This document shows, in pieces, positions 26,868 through 34,782 of a stretch of 64,000 nucleotides of DNA. The notes beneath the pieces were generated by a model. That model saw nothing but the letters and a program-made list of their open reading frames with translations. It ran no database searches and was not told the DNA's origin. Both the position numbers and the translations under genes were made by a program. Positions within the stretch are counted from its first letter, which is position 1, and each line of letters begins with the position of its first letter. The DNA comes from Micrococcus sp. (GTDB lineage Bacteria > Actinomycetota > Actinomycetes > Actinomycetales > Micrococcaceae): the NCBI GenBank assembly GCA_029961105.1, contig JASBVO010000014.1, forward strand, positions 1 through 64,000. The letters run 5' to 3'.

Positions 26868-28376
26868 ATGGGCACCGAGGTCGAGTCAAGTACGTACACC
26901 CGCTCTGAACGGACGCGTTACCGGGAGCGGTTGGAGGCCTCCCTCGAGGAGCTGAAGGCCTACCTGGCCACGGAGGACTTCGCCGGCGCCGGGCGCATCG
27001 GCCTGGAGCTGGAACTGAACCTGGTGGACGAGGACTTCCAGCCGGCCCCGCACAACCACGAGGTGCTGGCGGCCATCGACGACCCGGCTTTCCAGACCGA
27101 GCTGGGCCGCTTCAACATCGAGTTGAACCACCCATCCCTGACCATCCACGGCCACGGTCTCAAGGAGATGGAGGAGTCCCTGCGGGCCGAGCTCGTCCGG
27201 GCGGCGGACCGGGCCGTGCGGGCCGGGGCGCACCTGTACACCGTCGGGATCCTGCCGACGATCGACGGGGACGACCTGGCCGGGGAGGGCTGGATCAGCG
27301 AGGGCAACCGCTACGCCGCGCTGAACACCGCGGTGCTCGAGGCCCGCGGCGAGGACATCCTCATCGACATCGACGGCCCGGAGCACCTGTCCTACTACGC
27401 CAAGGACATCGCTGCCGAGTCCACCTGCACGTCCATGCAACTGCACCTGGAGGTGACCCGGGAGAAGTTCGGACCCGTGTGGAACGCGGCCCAGGCCATG
27501 GCCGGTCCGCAGGTGGCGCTGGCCGCGAATTCCCCGCTGTTCCTCGGGTCCCTGCTGTGGGCGGAGAGCCGAATCCCGGTGTTCCAGCAGGCCGTCGACA
27601 CCCGGGCGCCGGAGCTGGCCCGGCAGGGCGTCCGCCCCCGGGTCTGGTTCGGCGAGCGCTGGATCGACGGCATCGAGGACCTGTTCGAGGAGAACATCGC
27701 CTTCTTCCCGGCCCTGCTTCCCGAACGGGCGCACAACACCGCCCGGCGGGACTCGGGGGCCCCCGCCCTGCCCGAGCTGTTGCTGCACAACGGCACCGTG
27801 TACCGCTGGAACCGCCCGATCTACGATCCGGGGCGCGATGAGTCGACCAGCGAGGCCGGCACCGTTCCCGCCCGGCCGGCCAACCTGCGGGTGGAGAACC
27901 GGCTGCTGCCGGCCGGGCCCACCGTGGTGGACATGGTGGCCAACGCGGCGTTCTTCTTCGGACTGGTCAAGTACCTGGTGGACAGCGGGGACAACCCGTG
28001 GGAGCGGATGTCCTTCTCCGTGGCCCGGACCAACTTCTACGAGTGCGCCCGGCGCGGGCTGAACGCCTCCGTCTACTGGCCGGGGTTCGGCGACCTGCCC
28101 GTCACCGAACTGCTGGACCGGTACCTGCTCCCCTCGGCCCGCCGCGGCCTGGAGCTGCTGGAGGTGGACGCGGGGGTGGCGGACCGCTACCTGGACGTGC
28201 TCACCGGGCGGATCCGCACCGGCCAGAACGGCGCCACGTGGATGGCCCGCGCGCTGGCACGGTTCGAGGAGGCAGGGCTGGCCCGGGGCAAGGCCCTGGC
28301 CCGCGTGGTGCAGGAGTACGGGAGGCACATGCGCGGCGGCGAGCCCGTGCACACCTGGACGCTGCCGGAGGGCTGA
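26868..28376 (+). CDS. Glutamate-cysteine ligase-like protein (GCS2 family)
   Basis: A 502-residue protein of the GCS2 carboxylate-amine ligase family. GLELELNLV (about residue 45) is the ATP/Mg-binding start motif, ELNHPSL (about 86) and STCTSMQLHLEV (about 188) belong to the amino-acid and nucleotide sites, and NLRVENRLLPAGPT (about 340) is the conserved arginine block. Such enzymes join glutamate to an amine using ATP; in mycothiol-making actinobacteria a glutathione role is doubtful, so the substrate is open. ATG 26868 is set by a TACGCT -10 seven bases upstream. Confidence 0.75.
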   Translation: MGTEVESSTYTRSERTRYRERLEASLEELKAYLATEDFAGAGRIGLELELNLVDEDFQPAPHNHEVLAAIDDPAFQTELGRFNIELNHPSLTIHGHGLKEMEESLRAELVRAADRAVRAGAHLYTVGILPTIDGDDLAGEGWISEGNRYAALNTAVLEARGEDILIDIDGPEHLSYYAKDIAAESTCTSMQLHLEVTREKFGPVWNAAQAMAGPQVALAANSPLFLGSLLWAESRIPVFQQAVDTRAPELARQGVRPRVWFGERWIDGIEDLFEENIAFFPALLPERAHNTARRDSGAPALPELLLHNGTVYRWNRPIYDPGRDESTSEAGTVPARPANLRVENRLLPAGPTVVDMVANAAFFFGLVKYLVDSGDNPWERMSFSVARTNFYECARRGLNASVYWPGFGDLPVTELLDRYLLPSARRGLELLEVDAGVADRYLDVLTGRIRTGQNGATWMARALARFEEAGLARGKALARVVQEYGRHMRGGEPVHTWTLPEG

Positions 28377-28403
28377 TCCCGCTCGGGTCCCGCGGCCGGC
28401 TGC

Positions 28404-29246
28404 TCAGGCGAACGCGGTACCGGCGAAGCACGTGGTGGTCGCCCCGCCGACCCAGACCTCGCCGTCCGTGGCGCAGGTGATCTCCACCTCGCCCGTACGT
28501 CCCAGCACGGTGCCCTGGGAGACCCGGTAGCTCCCGCTGACCGCCCCGGTGCGGAGCATCCACTGGGCCACGGAGGCGTTGAGGCTTCCGGTCACCGGGT
28601 CCTCGGTCACGCCGATGCCCGGGACGAACGCCCGGATCTCGAAGGCGGACCGGGACCCGGCCGGGTACGCGCCGATGGCCCCGAGCGGGAGGTCCGGGAT
28701 CCGGGACAGGTCCGGCACCAGGTCCAGCACCGCCTGGGCGTCCGGGAGCACGACGACGGCCCAGCCCGGTCCGTTGTCCACCCACTGGTGGGCGAGCACC
28801 TGGTCCGGGCGCAGTGCGAGGGCCTCGATGACGCGGTCCAGGTCCGCCGGCTCCAGCTCTCCCGAGCGGATGGTGGGCGGGGCCTGGAAGGCGAGGGCGC
28901 CGTCGTCGTGCCTCAGGGTGACCAGGCCGGCGGCGCACTCCTGGACGATGCGACCGGCCGTGCCGGGCTCACCGCCGTGCTCGAGCCAGGCGTGGGCCGA
29001 GCCGAGCGTGGGGTGCCCGGCGAACGGCAACTCCCCGCCGGGGGTGAAGATCCGCAGCCGGTAGTCGGCGTCCGGCGTGCCCGGCGGCAGCACGAAGGTG
29101 GTCTCGGAGAGGTTGGTCCAGCGTGCGATCCGGGCCATGTCCTGATCGCCGAGGCCGTCGGCGTCGAGGATCACGGCCACGGGGTTGCCGCCGTAGGGGA
29201 CGGCGGAGAAGACATCGACCTGGGCGAAGGCGCGGGAGCGGGGCAT
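28404..29246 (-). CDS. PhzF-family isomerase/epimerase-like protein
   Basis: A 280-residue protein with two similar halves, as in PhzF. The catalytic Glu48 lies in NLSETTFVLPP, and PYGGNPVAVI (about 17) and FTPGGELPFAGHPTLG (about 66) are the family's N-terminal motifs; DPVTGSLNAS near the end matches the second half. PhzF itself acts in phenazine synthesis, but most bacterial homologues outside phz operons have unknown substrates, and no phz genes are here. ATG 29246 follows a TACACT -10 by six bases. It is divergent from the GNAT gene, with start codons only 39 bp apart. Confidence 0.82.
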   Translation of the reverse strand: MPRSRAFAQVDVFSAVPYGGNPVAVILDADGLGDQDMARIARWTNLSETTFVLPPGTPDADYRLRIFTPGGELPFAGHPTLGSAHAWLEHGGEPGTAGRIVQECAAGLVTLRHDDGALAFQAPPTIRSGELEPADLDRVIEALALRPDQVLAHQWVDNGPGWAVVVLPDAQAVLDLVPDLSRIPDLPLGAIGAYPAGSRSAFEIRAFVPGIGVTEDPVTGSLNASVAQWMLRTGAVSGSYRVSQGTVLGRTGEVEITCATDGEVWVGGATTTCFAGTAFA

Positions 29247-29252
29247 GGGGTG

Positions 29253-29278
29253 AGTGTAGTGGGCGGCGGTGCGAGAAT
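29253..29278. promoter_or_regulatory. Back-to-back leaderless promoters (PhzF and GNAT genes)
   Basis: Minus-strand TACACT (29253-29258) ends 6 nt before the PhzF ATG and plus-strand GAGAAT (29273-29278) ends 7 nt before the GNAT ATG. The -10 hexamers are 14 bp apart, so two polymerases cannot bind at once. Confidence 0.5.
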
Positions 29279-29285
29279 CGGGGCC

Positions 29286-29834
29286 ATGCCCCTGATCCTG
29301 CGCCCCCCGCGGCCCGACGACGAGGCGGCCCTGCGCGCGATGCACGAGCAGGTGCTGGCCGACGGGTTCGAGATCCTGCTGGTAAACGGCACCTGGGAGG
29401 AGATCCTCGAGACGCTCCGCAAGCAGGCCGCCGGGGTGGACCTGCCGCCCGAGTGGGTGCGGTCAGACTTCCTCGTGGCCGAGGTCGGCGGGGTCGTGGT
29501 GGGACGGGTCTCCATCCGGCACGAGCTGAACGAGCAGCTGCTCGAGGTCAACGGGCACGTGGGGTACGCGGTGGCCCCCGGCCACCGGCGCCGCGGTTAC
29601 GCCACCGAGATCCTGCGCCAGTCAGTGGCACGGCTTGCCGCGCTCGGCGTGGACCGGGTGCTGGTCACCTGCGACGAGGACAACGCCGGGTCCGCGGCCG
29701 TGATCGAGGCCAACGGCGGGGTGCTCGAGGACATCCGTCCGGTGGGCCAGCGCCGGATCCGCCGGTACTGGATCGGCACCGGCGCCCAGGACTCCCCGCC
29801 CCAGGCCTCGTCACCCGCCCACCCCTCGGACTGA
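29286..29834 (+). CDS. GNAT-family N-acetyltransferase
   Basis: A 182-residue acetyl-CoA-dependent acetyltransferase. Motif A appears as GYAVAPGHRRRGYATEIL (about residue 97), with the RRRGYA pyrophosphate-binding turn, and motif B as the NAGSAAVIEANGG helix (about 137). It resembles the single-domain GNATs of the RimJ/YjgM kind that modify small molecules or proteins; the acceptor is unknown. A Pro/Ser-rich tail of about 15 residues follows. ATG 29286 is chosen over the longer frame because a GAGAAT -10 ends seven bases upstream. Confidence 0.85.
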   Translation: MPLILRPPRPDDEAALRAMHEQVLADGFEILLVNGTWEEILETLRKQAAGVDLPPEWVRSDFLVAEVGGVVVGRVSIRHELNEQLLEVNGHVGYAVAPGHRRRGYATEILRQSVARLAALGVDRVLVTCDEDNAGSAAVIEANGGVLEDIRPVGQRRIRRYWIGTGAQDSPPQASSPAHPSD

Positions 29835-29885
29835 CGGAGGTCGGGCGGTTCCCGGCGGCGGCCGTCCATCGTCGGTGGATCCGGC

Positions 29886-29912
29886 GTGTCGTCCCTGCTG
29901 GCAGGCCGACAC
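29886..29912 (+). terminator. Hairpin after the GNAT gene
   Basis: GTGTCG (29886-29891) and CGACAC (29907-29912) enclose an inner CCTGC/GCAGG stem, 52 bp after the stop. Confidence 0.5.
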
Positions 29913-29927
29913 ACCGGATTCAGCGAC

Positions 29928-29957
29928 GATGAGTATCCCGCGGATGAGTATCCCGCG
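29928..29957. repeat. Two tandem 15-bp units
   Basis: GATGAGTATCCCGCG occurs twice in a row (29928-29942, 29943-29957), directly beside the 3' end of the TrxR-like gene. Confidence 0.7.
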
Positions 29958-29959
29958 GA

Positions 29960-29986
29960 GGCATCAGCGAGCAGCCGGCTGATGCC
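29960..29986 (-). terminator. Hairpin over the TrxR-like gene stop codon
   Basis: GGCATCAGC (29960-29968) pairs perfectly with 29978-29986 around a 9-nt loop; the stop codon of the minus-strand gene (29964-29966) lies inside the stem. Confidence 0.5.
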
Positions 29987-30953
29987 CCGCGGCGAAACGG
30001 CGCGTGGGCGGCGCAGGATCCGGGCGGGCCTCGGTGGTCCCCCGGCCCCGCAACGAGGTGGCGCAGGCGACACCGGCGGAGACGCCCTGGCCCATCGCGA
30101 TGATCACCAGCTGCAGCCCCGGGGTGAGGTCCCCGGCGGCGTAGACCCCGTCCACGCTGGTGAGCTGGAAGCCGTTGACGACGATCTGCCCGTCGTCGTC
30201 CAGTTCGCATCCCAGCCCGGCGGCGAGCTGATGGGCGGGGCGGTGGGCGTAGGAGAAGAACACCGAGGTGCCGGGCACGCAGGTGCCGTTCTCCAGCCGG
30301 ACGCCGGTCAGTGCCCCGGGTTCCCCGACCAGCGCCGTGGCCGGCCCGTCCACCACCTCGATCCCGTGCTCGTCCAGGGCCCGGCGCTGCCCGGCGTCGA
30401 AGGCCGGCCCGGTGGTGTCGGTGATGATCCGCACGGTGCCTGCCCAGTCCAGCAGCTCGGAGGCGAACGCCGGCACCTGGTCACCGGACCCCAGGACGAT
30501 CACGTCCTGGCCGCGGATCTCATACCCGTCGCAGGCCGGGCAGTGGTGGACGTCGGTGCCGTAGTGCTCCTCGAAGCCCTCCAGTTGCGGGAGCTGGTCG
30601 CTCACGCCGGAGGCCAGCACCACCCGGGCCGCGGTCACCCGGTCGGAGCCGTCGATCACGGCGGTGAACCCGGACTCGCAGTCCCCCCGCAGGTCGGTCA
30701 CCGTGCCGGGGCGCAGGCAGACCTCCGGGTACCGTTCCACCTCGGCGCGCATCGCGGCCAGAAGTTCCCCCGGGGCGACCGGGTCCCGGCCCGGGATGCC
30801 GTGCGCCAGGTCGGCATGGCGGTTCCGCGGCTCACCGGCGTCCACCACGAGAGTGGCCCGCTGATAGCGGCCCAGCCACAGGGCCGCGGACAGTCCGGCG
30901 GGACCGGCGCCGATCACGAGGGCGTCCACGGAGGAGGGCATCTCTGGTCTCAC
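29964..30953 (-). CDS. Thioredoxin-reductase-like FAD/NAD(P)H oxidoreductase
   Basis: A 329-residue flavoprotein of the TrxR fold. GAGPAGLSAALWLGR (about residue 15) binds FAD, the redox pair is Cys138-Pro-Ala-Cys141 in HHCPACDGYE, GSGDQVPAFA (about 156) starts the NADPH domain, and VYAAGDLTPG (about 279) is the C-terminal FAD motif. The usual TrxR active site is CATC, so CPAC points to the divergent TrxR-like group; no thioredoxin gene is adjacent. The start is GTG 30953, six bases after a TAGCCT -10. A disordered 25-residue tail ends under a hairpin. Confidence 0.82.
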   Translation of the reverse strand: MRPEMPSSVDALVIGAGPAGLSAALWLGRYQRATLVVDAGEPRNRHADLAHGIPGRDPVAPGELLAAMRAEVERYPEVCLRPGTVTDLRGDCESGFTAVIDGSDRVTAARVVLASGVSDQLPQLEGFEEHYGTDVHHCPACDGYEIRGQDVIVLGSGDQVPAFASELLDWAGTVRIITDTTGPAFDAGQRRALDEHGIEVVDGPATALVGEPGALTGVRLENGTCVPGTSVFFSYAHRPAHQLAAGLGCELDDDGQIVVNGFQLTSVDGVYAAGDLTPGLQLVIIAMGQGVSAGVACATSLRGRGTTEARPDPAPPTRRFAAGHQPAAR

Positions 30954-30959
30954 CCGTGC

Positions 30960-30965
30960 AGGCTA
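30960..30965 (-). promoter_or_regulatory. -10 element TAGCCT of the TrxR-like gene (leaderless)
   Basis: TAGCCT on the minus strand ends 6 nt before the GTG at 30953, in the 29-bp gap after the helicase stop. Confidence 0.5.
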
Positions 30966-30982
30966 CGGCACGCACGCCCGGT

Positions 30983-33523
30983 TCAGCTGCGGTTCCTGGT
31001 CCTCGCCGTCGCCGGTGCCGTCCAGGGGTCCTCCGGCCAGGGATGCTTCGGGTACCGTCCGCGCATCTCGGCCCGCACCTGTGCGTAGGGCCCGGACCAG
31101 AACGAGGCCAAGTCCCCGGTCACGGCCAGCGGCCGCCCCGCCGGGGAGAGCAGGTGGCACACGACCGGCACCCGCCCGTCCACGAGCCGCGGGGTCTCGG
31201 CGAGCCCGAAGCACTCCTGCAGCTTGACCGCCACCACGGGCGCGCCGGCGTCGTCATCCCCCGCCCCCGCGCTCACCGCCGGGTACCGCACGGCGGCGGT
31301 CCGGCCGCTGGGCACCGGAAGCCGCTCGGGGACGAGCTCGTCGAACCGGACGGCCTCGGGCCAGGGCAGCAGCCGGCGCAGCGCATCGGCCAGGTGCACG
31401 GATCCCGCCCTCGCCCCGTCGGACAGCCTCTCCACCTCGGGTGCCAGCCAGGCCTCCCAGCCCGCGGAGAGCGCGGCATCGGAGACGTCCGGCCACGGAT
31501 CGCCCAGTTCCCGGTGCAGCAGGGCCAGTCTCCGGCGCAGGGTCTCGGCGGCATCCGAGACCCCCAGCGGCCCCAGCCCCTGGGTGCACAGCATCTCCAC
31601 GACGGCGGCCCGGCCCTGTTCGCGCGCCGGCTTCACCGGGGTCTCGGCCAGCACGATCGCCCCCAGGGCGCGCCGCAGCCTGCCGACCACCCGGTCGCCC
31701 TGCCAGTGGGCGGTGGACTCCTCCACCAGCAACGCTCCGGCCAGCCGCTGGGCCAGCTCACCGTCCACGGGGGCCGCGGCACGGATCAGCGCGCCCGTCC
31801 CGGCGGCGGCCCGGCCCTCGGTGCGGGAGACCTCGGCGATGGCCAGCCACTCGGCCCCCGCCAGGGTGCTGCCCGGCGGCAGGGCAGCCCGGGTGCCGGA
31901 GGCCAGCAGGTAGACCTCGGCGCCGGATCCGGGGCGTGCCGCCGCTCCCCGGCCCGCTCCCGCGGCCGGTGCTGACGTGCCCACCCGGCGGGCCAGCCGT
32001 TCGGGCCAGGCCAGCCCGACGACTGCCCCCACCACCAGGTCTCCCGGCACCCGGGTGGCGGGAGACGGGCCCCGGCCCGGTGCCGCGCCCGGGCTGCCGG
32101 CTGATACCGCCAGGTCCTCGAACCGGCGCACGTCCTGCGTCCAGCGGGCGCTGCCCCCGCCCCGGGCGCCAGCCCCGCCGGTTGCTCCGCTGGAGCGCAG
32201 TGCAGCCAGCGCGCCCGTGAGGTCTGCCCCGTCCGGCCGGATGTCGGAGGAGACCAGGGCGACGACCTCGGCGGCGGCACGTGCCCCGACCAGCCCGGTC
32301 CCGTCGAGCAGGGCGCGGGCCAGCCGTGGCTCGGCCGGGATCGCCGCGAGCCGGCGGCCGTGGTCGGTAGCGCGGCCCGCGGCGTCGATGGCGTCCAGTG
32401 CCCTCAGCGTGGCCACCGCCTCGGCCAGGGAGTCCCCGGGCAGCGGATCCGGGAGCACCAGCCCCTGTCCGCCGGGGGCGCCCCAGCAGGCCAGCACGAG
32501 TGCCGCCCCGGTCAGGTCGGCCACCTGGATCGCGGGGGTGGGGTGCGCGGGCGCGGTGCCCAGGGTGGCGCGGCCGTAGCAGCGGACCACCGTTCCGGGC
32601 CCGAGGCGGCCGGCGCGTCCGGCCCGCTGGTCGGCGGAGGACTGCGCGCAGGCCACCGTGACCAGTCCCGTCATGCCGCGGACGGTGTCCCGCCGGGGCT
32701 CGCGGGCGAGCCCGGAGTCCACCACGAGCCGCACCCCGGGAACGGTCAGGGAGGACTCGGCCAGTGAGGTGGAGACGATGATCCGCGGAGCGCCGGCGGG
32801 TTCCCGTCCGCCCACGGCCCGGTCCTGCTGGGCGGCGGTGAGCTGGCCGTGCAGGGGCAGCACCTCGGTGCCCGGGGCCAGCTGGGCGATCCGCTCACAG
32901 GTCACCGTGACCTCGCGCGCGCCCGGGACGAAGACGAGGGCGTCGGTGGCCGGGTCAGCCGCCAGCGCCCCGGCGTGGGCCTGGACCGCACACCGGGCGA
33001 CGTGGTCCAGGAACTCCCGGGTCACACCCCGGGTGTCCTGCCGGGCACCGGCGTGCGGTCGGTAGGCGACCTCGACGGGGTGCAGCGCCGACGGGCAGTC
33101 GACCACCGGCGCGGGTGAGTCCCGTCCGGTCCCCTCACCCAGCCGGGCGGCGAAGCGGTCCGCGTCCAGGGTGGCGGACATCGCCACGAGCAGCAGCTCG
33201 GGGCGCAGCTGGGCGACCTCGCCGAGCATGCCGAACAGCAGGTCCGACTCGAGGTCCCGTTCGTGCACCTCGTCCAGGATCACGGCACCGGTCCCGGCCA
33301 GCTCCGGGTCCGCCAGCAGCCGGTTCACCAGGATGCCCGGGGTCACGAACTCCACCAGGGTGTCCTGAGAGGCCGTCCGCTCCCCCCGCACCGTGTACCC
33401 GGTGCGGCTCCCGGCGCCGGACCTGCCGGCTCCGCGTGACCCCGCCGGCAGGTCCAGGCTCGCCAGCCGGCGGGCCGCCGCCCGCGTGGCGACCCGGCGC
33501 GGCTGGGTGACGACGACCTTCAA
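30983..33523 (-). CDS. hrpB: ATP-dependent helicase HrpB, main part (motifs Ia to C-terminus)
   Basis: An 846-residue fragment of a DEAH-type superfamily 2 helicase. It starts with the TQPRRVATRAAA motif Ia, then DEVHERD (motif II, residues 84-90), SATLD (motif III, 116), STSLAESSLTVPGV (motif V, 251) and QSSADQRAGRAGR (motif VI, about 295). The C-terminal RYPKHPWPEDP is the HrpB signature. Motif I (Walker A) is missing because it lies in a separate frame upstream. The frame opens at a TTG (33521-33523) overlapping that ORF's stop as TTGA. Without frameshift repair or complementation this fragment cannot bind ATP normally. Confidence 0.85.
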   Translation of the reverse strand: MKVVVTQPRRVATRAAARRLASLDLPAGSRGAGRSGAGSRTGYTVRGERTASQDTLVEFVTPGILVNRLLADPELAGTGAVILDEVHERDLESDLLFGMLGEVAQLRPELLLVAMSATLDADRFAARLGEGTGRDSPAPVVDCPSALHPVEVAYRPHAGARQDTRGVTREFLDHVARCAVQAHAGALAADPATDALVFVPGAREVTVTCERIAQLAPGTEVLPLHGQLTAAQQDRAVGGREPAGAPRIIVSTSLAESSLTVPGVRLVVDSGLAREPRRDTVRGMTGLVTVACAQSSADQRAGRAGRLGPGTVVRCYGRATLGTAPAHPTPAIQVADLTGAALVLACWGAPGGQGLVLPDPLPGDSLAEAVATLRALDAIDAAGRATDHGRRLAAIPAEPRLARALLDGTGLVGARAAAEVVALVSSDIRPDGADLTGALAALRSSGATGGAGARGGGSARWTQDVRRFEDLAVSAGSPGAAPGRGPSPATRVPGDLVVGAVVGLAWPERLARRVGTSAPAAGAGRGAAARPGSGAEVYLLASGTRAALPPGSTLAGAEWLAIAEVSRTEGRAAAGTGALIRAAAPVDGELAQRLAGALLVEESTAHWQGDRVVGRLRRALGAIVLAETPVKPAREQGRAAVVEMLCTQGLGPLGVSDAAETLRRRLALLHRELGDPWPDVSDAALSAGWEAWLAPEVERLSDGARAGSVHLADALRRLLPWPEAVRFDELVPERLPVPSGRTAAVRYPAVSAGAGDDDAGAPVVAVKLQECFGLAETPRLVDGRVPVVCHLLSPAGRPLAVTGDLASFWSGPYAQVRAEMRGRYPKHPWPEDPWTAPATARTRNRS

Positions 33524-33720
33524 AGGCGGTCGGCCGGCGTCGGGAACCTCGCGGCCGCCGGCGGAACCAGCGTGGTCTTGCCGGTACCGGGCGGGGCCTG
33601 GACCACGGCGACGCCCTCGTCCGCGAGCACCCTCCGCAGTTCCGGCAGGGACTGCGCGAAGACGAGTCCGGCGCCCAGGGTCTCGAGGTCGAAGGGCACG
33701 GATCCGGGCACGGTGGTCAT
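33520..33720 (-). CDS. hrpB: HrpB N-terminal fragment with Walker A, frameshifted from the rest
   Basis: A 66-residue ORF with AQSLPELRRVLADEGV followed by motif I QAPPGTGKTT (about residue 41), exactly what precedes TQPRR in HrpB. It stops at TGA (33520-33522), and the next helicase residues are in the -1 frame. The joining sequence CGCCTTTGAAG carries no canonical slippery heptamer, so a one-base deletion (or two-base insertion) in the gene or assembly is most likely; reinitiation at the overlapping TTGA is the alternative. ATG 33720 follows a GAGAAT -10 (33727-33732) by six bases, so the promoter is still present. Confidence 0.75.
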   Translation of the reverse strand: MTTVPGSVPFDLETLGAGLVFAQSLPELRRVLADEGVAVVQAPPGTGKTTLVPPAAARFPTPADRL

Positions 33721-33726
33721 CGGTCT

Positions 33727-33732
33727 ATTCTC
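33727..33732 (-). promoter_or_regulatory. -10 element GAGAAT of hrpB (leaderless)
   Basis: GAGAAT on the minus strand ends 6 nt before the ATG at 33720. Confidence 0.45.
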
Positions 33733-33790
33733 GCCTGCCACCGGCCGGCGGCCCCGGATCCCGCCCCCTCCACGGCGGGACGGACCGGCG

Positions 33791-34720
33791 TCAGGGCGTC
33801 GGGGTGCCGCCGTTGGCGTTGAGGGTCTCCCCGTTGACGTAGCTGGACTCCGGGGAGGCCAGGAACACGTAGGCCGGGGCCATCTCCACGGGTTGTCCGG
33901 CGCGGCCCAGCGGCGTGTTGTGCCCGAACACCGGCAGCTTGTCCTTCGGCTGGCCGGAGCTGACCTGCAGCACCGTCCACACGGGCCCGGGGGCCACCGC
34001 GTTCACGCGGATCCCGCGCTCGCCGACCTGCTGGGCCAGGCCCTTGGTGAAGTTGTTGATGGCCGCCTTGGTGGAGGCGTAGTCCAGCAGCGTCGGGCTC
34101 GGCTCGTAGGCCTGCACGGAGGTGGTGTTGATGATCGTGGACCCCGGGCCCATGTGCCGCAGGGCCGCCCGGGAGAGGGTGAACATCGACTTGATGTTGA
34201 CCTGGAAGGTCTGGTCCACCTGCTCGTCGGTGAGGTCCTCGAGCGTCTCGGACACCACCTGCTTGCCGGCGTTGTTCACCAGGATGTCGATGCCGCCGAG
34301 CTGCTCGGCGGCGGCGTCCACCAGGCCGTTGCGGTAGTCGGCGTCCATGAGGTCCCCGGGCAGGGCGACGGCGGTGCGCCCGGCCTCCTCGATGGCCTTC
34401 ACCACGCGCCGGGCGTCCTCCTCCTCGGCCGGCAGGTAGGCGATCGCCACGTCCGCGCCCTCCCGCGCGAAGGCCACGGCGACGGCGGCGCCGATGCCCG
34501 AGTCGCCACCGGTCACCAGCGCCTTGCGGCCTGGCAGGCGGCCCAGGCCACGGTAGCTCTCCAGGCCGATGTCCGGTACCGGCTCGGTCTTCACGTCCAG
34601 TCCCGGCTCGGGCTGGTGCTGCTCGGGCGGGGAGACCTTCGGGAACTTGGTGGTGGGGTCACCGCCGGCCAGCTGGTCCACGGTGTTGGCTGCGCTGTTG
34701 TTCTTCTCGGTGTCGGTCAT
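33791..34720 (-). CDS. SDR-family oxidoreductase (YhdG/glucose-dehydrogenase-like)
   Basis: A 309-residue short-chain dehydrogenase with a 60-residue polar N-terminal extension rich in Pro, Gln and Glu. The NAD(P)-binding TGGDSGIG is at about residue 71, NNAG at about 150, and the catalytic Tyr-x-x-x-Lys is in LLDYASTKAAI (about 215) with the Ser upstream in INTTSVQAYEPS. This long form with a PEQHQ-like leader is common in Gram-positive general-stress SDRs. Its substrate is unknown. ATG 34720 follows a TAGGGT -10 by seven bases; it is divergent from the 2-hydroxyacid dehydrogenase gene. Confidence 0.85.
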   Translation of the reverse strand: MTDTEKNNSAANTVDQLAGGDPTTKFPKVSPPEQHQPEPGLDVKTEPVPDIGLESYRGLGRLPGRKALVTGGDSGIGAAVAVAFAREGADVAIAYLPAEEEDARRVVKAIEEAGRTAVALPGDLMDADYRNGLVDAAAEQLGGIDILVNNAGKQVVSETLEDLTDEQVDQTFQVNIKSMFTLSRAALRHMGPGSTIINTTSVQAYEPSPTLLDYASTKAAINNFTKGLAQQVGERGIRVNAVAPGPVWTVLQVSSGQPKDKLPVFGHNTPLGRAGQPVEMAPAYVFLASPESSYVNGETLNANGGTPTP

Positions 34721-34727
34721 GCTTTCG

Positions 34728-34733
34728 ACCCTA
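34728..34733 (-). promoter_or_regulatory. -10 element TAGGGT of the SDR gene (leaderless)
   Basis: TAGGGT on the minus strand ends 7 nt before the ATG at 34720. Confidence 0.5.
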
Positions 34734-34782
34734 GGGACGCGGCGGAGGGGCTGACAAGGAGGGGCTGACCAGACGTGGCACC

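Noticed and set aside
33500-33540. Programmed -1 frameshift in hrpB
   Set aside because: CGCCTTTGAAG does not form an in-frame X-XXY-YYZ heptamer and no strong downstream structure was seen; mutation, sequencing error or reinitiation is preferred.
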